Source: Elusimicrobia bacterium UBA5214
Lineage (GTDB): Bacteria > Elusimicrobiota > UBA5214
Direction of reading: 5' to 3'
Assembly (NCBI GenBank): GCA_002412545.1
Contig: DHVG01000001.1
Location: 73,341-137,340, forward strand
DNA length: 64,000 bases
In this document: positions 21,952 to 29,352 of the stretch, in pieces
How the letters are laid out: the number at the start of each line of letters is the position of its first letter
How positions within the stretch are numbered: position 1 is the stretch's first letter
Notes under the pieces: generated by a model
Databases searched by the model: none
Seen by the model: the letters and a program-made list of their open reading frames with translations, nothing else
What the model was told of the DNA's origin: nothing
Program-made: the position numbers and the translations under genes

Positions 21952-24900
21952 TCACGCTGGAACAGCGACAGATACTTTTTGAAATTTTACCGAAATTATT
22001 TTTGAAACACCGAATTCTTCCATGGTTACACCATAGAGAAGGTCAGCAGTTTCAATTGTCCGTTTGTTGTGGGTAATAATGATGAACTGTGTATTTTTAG
22101 AAAATTCTTTCACTAAACGGACATAACGATAAATATTTGCATCATCTAAGGCCGCGTCAACTTCATCAAGTAAACAAAAAGGCGCTGGTTTAACTAAGAA
22201 GAAAGCAAAAAGTAAGGCAATCGCGGTCAATGCTTTTTCTCCCCCGGAAAGAAGAGAAATATTCTGTAATTTTTTACCCGCCGGTTGAGCGACAATATCA
22301 ATTCCAGTTTCCCAGAGGTTTGTTTCGTCAGTAAGAACGAGGTCAGCTTCACCACCTTCAAAGAGAAAATGGAATGTTTGTTGAAAATTTTTTCTTACCT
22401 GAGCGAATGTTTTTCCAAAAGTTTCCCGGGTAGAAATATTTATTTTGTTAATTAACTGGAGTAGGTCTTCTTTTGCTTTCTTTAAATCTTCTTCCTGACT
22501 AATTAAAAAATTTAGCCGTGCATTAAGGTTTTCATATTCTTCAGGTGCAGCTAAATTTACTGCTCCTAAAGATTCAACTCTTCTTTTTAGTCTTTCATTT
22601 TCCAGTTTTATTTCTTCTACACTGATTTCTTTCTCCAATTCTTCTTTATGTTTTCTTTCAGCTTGTTCTACACTGAGGTTAAATTCGTCTTTCAAACGCA
22701 TCAGCAGATGTTTCTTTTCTAAATTGATTTTCTGCTGATAAATTTCCAGATCTTTTTTCTTATCTTCAATCTCTTTGAATTCCTGCCGTAGAGAATTAAG
22801 TGAATTTTCTTCAGTAGAAATTTTCTGCACAAGTTTCTGGCTATCGTTCTCTAAAGTAGAATTTATCTTTTCTACTTCTTCTTTTTTCTCTTGGAGAAGA
22901 ATAATTTTTTCTTTCTCTTTGGTTAAAATTTCTTTTTCATTTTTAGTTGTTTCTCCCAGATTAAGAGTTCTTTCTTTTTTTGAATGAATACTTTTTTCTA
23001 ATTCCTCTCTTTCTTTAGTTAGTTTATCCTTTTCTTGACTGAGTATCCGATAGCGTTGCTCAGAAGTATTGAAAGAAATTTTCAATTCAGTCAGTTCCTG
23101 ATTACTTTTTGTTTCCTCTTCTTTTAGAACAAGAATATCTTTTTCTAAAGTTTTCATTTCCTTATTTAGATTATTTTCTTCAGTTTCCCAATTGGTAAGT
23201 TTTTCCTCTTCCTTTTTCATGCGTGTATTTTTTTCATTTATTTCTATATCTTTTTGGTTACTTTCCCAATGGTTTGCTTTTATTTCATCAAGAGTAATTT
23301 CTTCTTTTTCTTTTCTTCTTTCCTTTTCCTTGAGTAATACGGTGAAAGCAGTTTGTTTTTCTTGTGTCTGTTGATTAAGTTGAGTTAATTCGTTTTCCAA
23401 CGCACTAATTTCTTTTTCCAAATTATCCTTTTGGTTGAAATATTCTTTTGCTATTCTTTCAAGGTTAGACAAATTGTCTTCAATTTCTTTAGTTTCCCGT
23501 TCTTCACTGAGCAAACCACTTTCTTTAATTTCACTACCTCCCTGGATGGTCGTTTCTGAGTAGAGAATAGTGCCATCAAAATAAATAGAAGAAAAAAGAT
23601 AATGAATGAGTTTCTTATATTTCACATCATAGCCGATAATTTCAAGCAAATTTCTTGTTTTCGGTAAACGGGAGAGCGGAGGTAATTTTTCACTAATTTT
23701 TTCTAAGATAAAGAAACCAGCCCATCCTTTATTATTTTCTTTCAGATAACGGATTGCCTTCTCTGCAGATTCCTGCGTTTCGCTAACTAAGAAGTTGAGT
23801 TTTTCAGCGAGCATTTTTTCTACTATTTTTTCATTCTCTTTAGGTACTTTGATAATACTGCTTAAAGGACCACTGATTTCCGGTAAATTAAGTGTAAGCA
23901 CACTCTGGATAGCTAATCGGCAAAATTTACTTTTTTCTGCTAATTCTTTTAATGCGAAGAGACGTGCTTTTTGCTGGTTAAGTTCAGTTTGTACTTTTTC
24001 CAATTGTTGTAGTGTCTCCCGGTAAAGATTCTTTTTCTGAACAAATTCATTCTCAACGGTTACTTTTCTTTCTCGGAGACGATTATTTTCTTCTTCACAG
24101 AGAGATAATTCTTGGTTAAGATTAGTATATTCAAGAACAAGTTTTTCTTTTTTCTCTTCTAGTGCCGAAAAATCATCTTTCAGTTTTTTCTTTTCGTTTT
24201 GTAAATTTTGTAGTTGTGTTTCTAAACGAATAATTTCATTTTTTGTTTGTGTTCTCTCTTGAACAAGTGAATAGATTCTTTCTTTTTTCTCCTGAAAGAT
24301 GTGATTAGTTTCTTTAATTTTTTTTGTCAGTTCACTAATTTCTTTTTCCTTTTCTTTAAGTTTTTCTTTTAACTGCCCGGTATCTTTTTCATATTTTTCT
24401 TTTTCTTGGGTTGACTTCTCCAGAGTATCAACAAAATTTTTTAATTTCTCCTGCTGTTGTTTACTTTCTTCTTCCAGGAGTTCAATTTGTTTTTCACTAT
24501 CCTTAATTCTGCCTTCCGCTAAATCAATCCGATTTTTTGCTTGGAGTAAATCACTTTCGTTCTGGTAAAGTAAATCGCGGTTCTCTTCAATTTCTTCTCT
24601 TTTCTTACTTAATTCATTTTGCAAATTAGTCAGGTTAGTTTCTAAATTCTGAATCAATTTAGATAAAGTATCATAATTTTCAAAAGTTTGTTTATTCCCG
24701 CTGGTAAGGTCTTCAGTTTCTTTTTTCAGTTTAGCCAATTCTTTAAGAATGATAAGCACTTCACCGGATTTAATTTCTTCCTGATACTTCTGGTATTGTT
24801 TTGCTTTCCGTGCGGCAGCATCAAGAGAACGAATCTGTTCTTTAAGCAAAGTTAAAGTATCATTTAAACGCAGTAAATCAAATTCTACTTTTTCTAGTCG

Positions 24901-25437
24901 GCTTAATGCTTCCTCTTTCCGCACTTTATATTTAGCGATACCCGATGCTTCTTCAAAAAGGGAACGTCTTTCTTCAGGTTTCGCTTGAAGAATAAATTCC
25001 ACTTTTCCTTGTTCCATTAAAGAGTAAGATTGTGCGCCCAATCCGGTATCCAGGAAAAGGTCACGAATATCTTTCAGTCGGCATTGGGTTTTATTAAGGT
25101 AATATTCAGATTCCCCGGAACGGTATAACCTCCGACTGACCGTAACTTCGGAGAAATTGGTAGGGAGAAGTCCATCCTGATTATCAACGGTTAAAGAAAC
25201 TTCGGCAAAAGAAAGTGGGAGACGGGATTGCGAGCCATTGAAGATTAAATCCTCGGTTTTAGGGCAACGAAGCGAACGCATACTTTGTTCTCCGAGTGCC
25301 CACTTGATTGCGTCAGAAATATTAGTTTTCCCGCAACCGTTCGGACCGACAATGGCATTAATCCCCGGTTCAAACTCAAGTCGGGTTTTTATGGCAAATG
25401 ATTTGAAACCAAAAATTTCAATTCTTTTTAGATACAT
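21952..25437 (-). CDS. smc: Chromosome segregation ATPase SMC
   Basis: 1161 aa, full length. Walker A GPNGCGKTN at 31-39, a long coiled coil, a hinge around 500-650 (GWAGFFILEK and surrounding), a second coiled coil, then the C-terminal signature LLSGGEKALTAIALLFA and Walker B FCLLDEVDAALDD. It compacts and segregates DNA with ScpA/ScpB, not found here. Its own consensus promoter is at 25524-25552. Confidence 0.97.
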   Translation of the reverse strand: MYLKRIEIFGFKSFAIKTRLEFEPGINAIVGPNGCGKTNISDAIKWALGEQSMRSLRCPKTEDLIFNGSQSRLPLSFAEVSLTVDNQDGLLPTNFSEVTVSRRLYRSGESEYYLNKTQCRLKDIRDLFLDTGLGAQSYSLMEQGKVEFILQAKPEERRSLFEEASGIAKYKVRKEEALSRLEKVEFDLLRLNDTLTLLKEQIRSLDAAARKAKQYQKYQEEIKSGEVLIILKELAKLKKETEDLTSGNKQTFENYDTLSKLIQNLETNLTNLQNELSKKREEIEENRDLLYQNESDLLQAKNRIDLAEGRIKDSEKQIELLEEESKQQQEKLKNFVDTLEKSTQEKEKYEKDTGQLKEKLKEKEKEISELTKKIKETNHIFQEKKERIYSLVQERTQTKNEIIRLETQLQNLQNEKKKLKDDFSALEEKKEKLVLEYTNLNQELSLCEEENNRLRERKVTVENEFVQKKNLYRETLQQLEKVQTELNQQKARLFALKELAEKSKFCRLAIQSVLTLNLPEISGPLSSIIKVPKENEKIVEKMLAEKLNFLVSETQESAEKAIRYLKENNKGWAGFFILEKISEKLPPLSRLPKTRNLLEIIGYDVKYKKLIHYLFSSIYFDGTILYSETTIQGGSEIKESGLLSEERETKEIEDNLSNLERIAKEYFNQKDNLEKEISALENELTQLNQQTQEKQTAFTVLLKEKERRKEKEEITLDEIKANHWESNQKDIEINEKNTRMKKEEEKLTNWETEENNLNKEMKTLEKDILVLKEEETKSNQELTELKISFNTSEQRYRILSQEKDKLTKEREELEKSIHSKKERTLNLGETTKNEKEILTKEKEKIILLQEKKEEVEKINSTLENDSQKLVQKISTEENSLNSLRQEFKEIEDKKKDLEIYQQKINLEKKHLLMRLKDEFNLSVEQAERKHKEELEKEISVEEIKLENERLKRRVESLGAVNLAAPEEYENLNARLNFLISQEEDLKKAKEDLLQLINKINISTRETFGKTFAQVRKNFQQTFHFLFEGGEADLVLTDETNLWETGIDIVAQPAGKKLQNISLLSGGEKALTAIALLFAFFLVKPAPFCLLDEVDAALDDANIYRYVRLVKEFSKNTQFIIITHNKRTIETADLLYGVTMEEFGVSKIISVKFQKVSVAVPA

Positions 25438-25523
25438 TTACCTCGGTCCTCCTTTTTACCCCATACCGATAAATGGTATAGGGTTTTACCAAGAAAAACA
25501 TGTCTTTTACCAAAATTTACCAA

Positions 25524-25552
25524 ATTTTAACATTTTTTCGTTTTTTTGTCAA
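25524..25552 (-). promoter_or_regulatory. Sigma-70 promoter of smc
   Basis: TTGACA (25552-25547), 17 bases ending in TGT (extended -10), TAAAAT (25529-25524). Transcription would start near 25517, about 80 bases before the smc ATG. The leader holds a hairpin, CCCTATACC with GGTATGGGG (about 25460-25486). Confidence 0.82.
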
Positions 25553-25634
25553 GGGTTTCTCGGAAAAAAAATTTGCAGATTTGTTCCCCTTTCCCTTTGG
25601 GGAGAAAAGTATGGTTGAGGAATACTGTTGATAA

Positions 25635-26252
25635 TCAACGGTTAGTTTGTTTTTTTAGTAGATGAGTCAAAAATAAAGTGGGAAGGAGTAAAAAAAGAAT
25701 AATTAAAAGAAAAGATACTCTTATTTCTAAAGATGATGAACTGGTAATTGGATTTTGAGGATGAATTACTACTTTTGTTTTTATTAAAGAAATCCATAAA
25801 ATAATACTCATTAATAAATTGAAGAAAGCAATCAGTTTCGGTTTGTCGAAAGTAACCGAAAGTAAAAGAAATAATAACGAAAAAAACAAAATTGATGTAG
25901 TCATAATTATCCGTGGTTCATTCCAAGCAATTTTTCCCCAGATTAGAGTCATCACTACTAAACTCAAAAGAAAATTAATTACCCAGAGTAAAAGAGAAGT
26001 ACGTCCAAAAGCATACGACCAGCAGCAAAAAAATTTCCGCCCACTGAGCAGATGGAATAAACCCAATAATCCAGCAAGAGTATAAGTAATTATTGCTACC
26101 CAGGTTAATGAACCGTGGAGATAGACCAATCTTACCGAACTACCGAGTGTTTCTTCAACCGGAGAAATTCTGACAATGAGTAAAGCAGAAAAAACTAATC
26201 CAGCAACAATGAGTAGAATATTTTTTTCTTGTTGGAAAAATGATTTGAACAT
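25635..26252 (-). CDS. CcmC/CcsA-like cytochrome c assembly membrane protein
   Basis: 205 aa with six likely membrane helices. RLVYLHGSLTWVAI (near 41) holds a histidine where CcmC-type heme exporters have one, and VVIHPQNPI (near 160) a second. The family tryptophan-rich motif (WGxxWxWD) appears only as WGKIAWNEPR. It is probably a divergent member of the heme-handling CcmC/CcsA/HemX superfamily. No other cytochrome maturation genes are near. Confidence 0.65.
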   Translation of the reverse strand: MFKSFFQQEKNILLIVAGLVFSALLIVRISPVEETLGSSVRLVYLHGSLTWVAIITYTLAGLLGLFHLLSGRKFFCCWSYAFGRTSLLLWVINFLLSLVVMTLIWGKIAWNEPRIIMTTSILFFSLLFLLLSVTFDKPKLIAFFNLLMSIILWISLIKTKVVIHPQNPITSSSSLEIRVSFLLIILFLLLPTLFLTHLLKKQTNR

Positions 26253-26323
26253 ATTTTCATTATAGGAAGAAAATGGAAATAATGCAACGATGAAAAAAAT
26301 TTTAGCGTGAAACGTTTAAAAAT

Positions 26324-26351
26324 TTGCATTATGATGATTCTTTTTTATAAA
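26324..26351 (+). promoter_or_regulatory. Putative promoter of cstA
   Basis: TTGCAT (26324-26329), 16 bases, TATAAA (26346-26351) on the plus strand, 60 bases before the cstA ATG. A strong ribosome site, AAGGAGGT (26398-26405), follows. Confidence 0.5.
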
Positions 26352-26411
26352 ATTAAAATAATTAATCTAATTCCGGTAACGATTGGAGTTGCCAATTAAG
26401 GAGGTCACTTA

Positions 26412-28082
26412 ATGGTTAGTTCAATAGTTTTATTGGTAATTTTAATTTTTTTTCTTGCTTATCGTTTTTATGGTAAATTTTTATCTCAAGAAGCAGAATT
26501 AGATGATTTTCGTCCGACACCGGCTTCCGAGATTAATGATGGGATTGATTTTGTCCCGGCAAAACCTTCTCTTCTTTTAGGACAACATTTTTCGGCAATC
26601 GCGGCCGCGGGTCCGATTGTCGGACCAATCCTTGCTGGGATATGGTTCGGTTGGTTGCCGGCATTACTCTGGATTGTTCTGGGAGCAATTTTTATCGGTG
26701 GTGTGCATGATTTTACCAGTTTAGTTGCTTCAGTGAGACATAAAGCAGCATCAATCGGTGAAATTGTGAAACGGGATATGTCGCGGACATCGCATGTTCT
26801 TTTCCTTATTTTTGTCTGGTTTGCTTTAATCTATGTAATTATTGCCTTTACCGATATTACTGCCCATACCTTTAAAACGGTAATGCAGGAAATGGCTTTT
26901 GGTCCGGGTGTAGCCGCATCATCAATACTCTATCTTCTACTTGGTGGATTAATGGGAATTTTGTTATCCAAATTTAAAGTTAAACTCTGGATAGCAACCG
27001 TAATTTTTTTACCTTTGGTTTTGTTTGTCGTCTGGCTTGGTCCACATTTACCCGCGTCAATCCTTAATTTATTAAGTAGTATTTCGGTCAAACAGTGGGA
27101 TGTACTCCTTTTAATCTATTGTTTTATTGCTTCGGTGATTCCGGTCTGGTTATTACTCCAACCCCGCGGTTATCTCGGTGGCTGGTTATTATATTTAGTG
27201 GTAATCATCGGTTTGATTGGTGCGTTATTCGGTGGTTTCAAAATAGAGTATCCCGCATTTAATACTGTAGAATTAAAAAGTTTAGTTAATGCCAAGTTAA
27301 TCTTTCCGATTTTATTTATTACGGTTGCTTGTGGCGCCTGTTCCGGATTTCACGGAATCGTCAGTTCGGGGACAACTTCTAAGCAATTAGCTAAAGAGTC
27401 AGATGCACGAATTATTGGTTATGGAACGATGTTAATGGAAGGGTTAGTCGCAGTTTTGGCTTTAGCTACTTTGATGCGTTTACCTCAAGGAGCGGAAACT
27501 TTGAAAAGTGACCCGAATATTGTTTATGCCGATGGACTGGCACGGTATTTAGGTTTAGTTGGGGTAAGTTTCAATGTCGCTTTCCCGTTTGCTTTACTTG
27601 CTTTTTCTACTTTTGTTTATGATACTCTTGATGTTTGCGCCCGTCTTGCCCGTTATATTTTCCAGGAACTGGTCGGTTGGCAGAAAAGCAAAACCGGTAT
27701 TTTTTTCTCCAGTATAGTTACCTTACTTTTGCCACTTTTATTTTTAATCTTTACTAAGGAGAAAGGATATTTAGTTGCCTGGTCAATTTTTGGCACGAGC
27801 AATCAGTTACTTGCCAGTTTGATTCTTTTAGCTATTTCGGTTTGGTTAATTAAAACCGGCAAGAAAGCAATGTATGCGATTCTCCCGATGGTTTTTATGC
27901 TGGTGATGACTTTATGGTCGTTAGTCCTGCAAATTTTACCTTTCCTGAAATCATTAACTACCGGAGTAGCAGTTAAACCCGATACTTTAATTTCCGGGAT
28001 TTGTGGAATAATACTCTTTATTTTAAGTATTTTATTGGTTTTTGAAGCAGTGAAAGGGTTGGCAGTGAAAAGAAAAGTATGA
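26412..28082 (+). CDS. cstA: CstA-family carbon-starvation / peptide or pyruvate transporter
   Basis: 556 aa, many membrane helices. The CstA signature is clear: FVPAKPSLLLGQHFSAIAAAGPIVGPILAG near 50-80 (conserved block), GAIFIGGVHDFTSL, CGACSGFHGIVSSGTTSKQL and FALLAFSTFVYDTLDVCARLARYI. Members import peptides or pyruvate in scarcity. It is shorter than E. coli CstA (701 aa), like the compact bacterial forms. The only plus-strand gene of the window; converges on the PorV-like gene with no terminator that I can see. Confidence 0.95.
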   Translation: MVSSIVLLVILIFFLAYRFYGKFLSQEAELDDFRPTPASEINDGIDFVPAKPSLLLGQHFSAIAAAGPIVGPILAGIWFGWLPALLWIVLGAIFIGGVHDFTSLVASVRHKAASIGEIVKRDMSRTSHVLFLIFVWFALIYVIIAFTDITAHTFKTVMQEMAFGPGVAASSILYLLLGGLMGILLSKFKVKLWIATVIFLPLVLFVVWLGPHLPASILNLLSSISVKQWDVLLLIYCFIASVIPVWLLLQPRGYLGGWLLYLVVIIGLIGALFGGFKIEYPAFNTVELKSLVNAKLIFPILFITVACGACSGFHGIVSSGTTSKQLAKESDARIIGYGTMLMEGLVAVLALATLMRLPQGAETLKSDPNIVYADGLARYLGLVGVSFNVAFPFALLAFSTFVYDTLDVCARLARYIFQELVGWQKSKTGIFFSSIVTLLLPLLFLIFTKEKGYLVAWSIFGTSNQLLASLILLAISVWLIKTGKKAMYAILPMVFMLVMTLWSLVLQILPFLKSLTTGVAVKPDTLISGICGIILFILSILLVFEAVKGLAVKRKV

Positions 28083-28110
28083 ATTATGAGTTATGAATGA
28101 TAAATTACTT

Positions 28111-29133
28111 TTAGAATTTTAAGGTGAGTGAAAAACGGTGGGTATTTCCGAGGTCCCCGAAGGGAACAAAAGCGTAGTCAAAATTTTTGTTTTTATGCTC
28201 AAGACCGAATCCAGCAGTTAAACCAGTTAGTCCGCCTAAAGTTGAACTTGCTTTCCCCGTATAACCAATTCGTGCAGAAAGTTTTGTATTTTTTAGTAAC
28301 GGTGGAACAAAAGAATATTCACTTCCTAAACTGAAGTTTGGTTTTCCAATTTTATAGAAATTCATATCCGTTGCCAGAATAAATCCTCTCCCCTTACCCT
28401 TCTCCCGCCCTTCATCTAACCCTCTCCCCATTGTGGGAGAGGATAAAGGTGAGGGGACTGAAGGCGAATACGAAACCCCTACTTTAAAATCAGGTGAAAT
28501 TGGCTCCTTGCCTGAAGTAAATTTTAATCCAGTAGCAATATTTTGAATAACGAAACTAAAATTTATTCCTTCAATTGGACTCTTGTATAATCCACCAAAA
28601 TCAAAAGCAAGATTACTGGTTTTATCATTATCCAATTGGGTATAGATTGCTTTCAAAGTTAATCCTAAAGAAAATTTTTTACTGATTGCTCTGCCGTAAG
28701 CAAGAGAAAATACACCTTCGTAATTATAAAAATCACCAATTTCATTACCAAAGTCATCACGACGGGAATGGTGAGAAATCAAAAGTGCGAGTTGACTACC
28801 CAGAGTGCCATACTTGCCCTGAACCGCACCTGGTTCAGGGTTGCCTAAAGGATGAGCATAACTTAGGTATTCACTTTTGATATCTACTAAGTAATTGAGA
28901 TGCATCACCGAAAATTCTTTCATTTTTAGTTGCGTAAGCCCAGCTGGATTCCAGTAAACTGCGGTAACATTATCCGCAATGGAACTAAATGCTCCACCCA
29001 TACCAATTGCTCTTCCCCCGACACCAATTTTTAGAAATTCTCCCCCACTTGTCCCGGTGCTAAACGCAGAGGACGCAAAAATTCCGCAAAAACCGCAAAG
29101 TAAGACCAAAACAAAAATTTTTTTCTTCACCAT
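28111..29133 (-). CDS. PorV/UPF0164-family outer membrane beta-barrel protein
   Basis: 340 aa from the chosen start. An N-terminal signal peptide (KKKIFVLVLLCGFCGIFASS) is followed by the PorV-like block GGEFLKIGVGGRAIGMGGAF and DNVTAVYWNPAGLTQL. The rest is beta-barrel-like, ending in F. The start at 29133 has AAGGAAAG upstream; a longer frame would run into repeat DNA. A proline-rich repeat (28383-28462) is inserted in frame, probably in a loop. PorV proteins bind or shuttle secreted proteins at the outer membrane. Confidence 0.85.
   Translation of the reverse strand: MVKKKIFVLVLLCGFCGIFASSAFSTGTSGGEFLKIGVGGRAIGMGGAFSSIADNVTAVYWNPAGLTQLKMKEFSVMHLNYLVDIKSEYLSYAHPLGNPEPGAVQGKYGTLGSQLALLISHHSRRDDFGNEIGDFYNYEGVFSLAYGRAISKKFSLGLTLKAIYTQLDNDKTSNLAFDFGGLYKSPIEGINFSFVIQNIATGLKFTSGKEPISPDFKVGVSYSPSVPSPLSSPTMGRGLDEGREKGKGRGFILATDMNFYKIGKPNFSLGSEYSFVPPLLKNTKLSARIGYTGKASSTLGGLTGLTAGFGLEHKNKNFDYAFVPFGDLGNTHRFSLTLKF
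28383..28462 (-). repeat. In-frame CCCTCTCCCC palindrome in the PorV-like gene
   Basis: Words CCTTACCCTTCTCCC and CCTCTCCCCATTGTGGGAGAGG-type palindrome (arms CCTCTCCC / GGGAGAGG) followed by AAAGGTGAGGGG. Read in frame as PSVPSPLSSPTMGRGLDEGR and more. The same CCCTCTCCCC word recurs upstream of this gene (29160-29285). Confidence 0.7.
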
Positions 29134-29149
29134 TTGACTTTCCTTACTT

Positions 29150-29290
29150 AGCACTTTTCCCTTTTTCCCTCTCCCCTTGTCCGATGACTCCGAAGAGACC
29201 GAGTATCGGTCCGAAGAACTCCGATAGTCGTTTTCGGACTCATCGGAGACTCCTTCGGAGTGGGAGAGGGGAGGGTGAGGGGTTTTCTTT
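29150..29290 (-). repeat. Nested palindromes upstream of the PorV-like gene
   Basis: Outer arms CCCTCTCCCC and GGGAGAGGGGAGGGTGAGGGG (shown in part) enclose several TCGGAGTCATCGGAC and CCGAAGAGACCGAG words in both directions. Could form a long structured leader. No clear ORF; the longer frame through it lacks family similarity. Confidence 0.65.
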
Positions 29291-29309
29291 ATCTGTAGCA
29301 ATCCGGTCT

Positions 29310-29352
29310 TCTATTCGTGTCCATTCGTGTTATTATTCGTGTGTATTCGTGT
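29310..29352 (-). repeat. TATTCGTGT word array
   Basis: Four to five tandem variants: TATTCGTGTC, CATTCGTGTTAT, TATTCGTGTG, TATTCGTGTTT. It abuts the stop codon of the RCC1 gene. Confidence 0.7.

Noticed and set aside
29134..29301. A 56-residue N-terminal extension of the PorV-like protein.
   Set aside because: It is read through repeat DNA, is rich in Ser, Asp and Glu without similarity, and would put a signal peptide in the middle. The start at 29133 has its own ribosome site.
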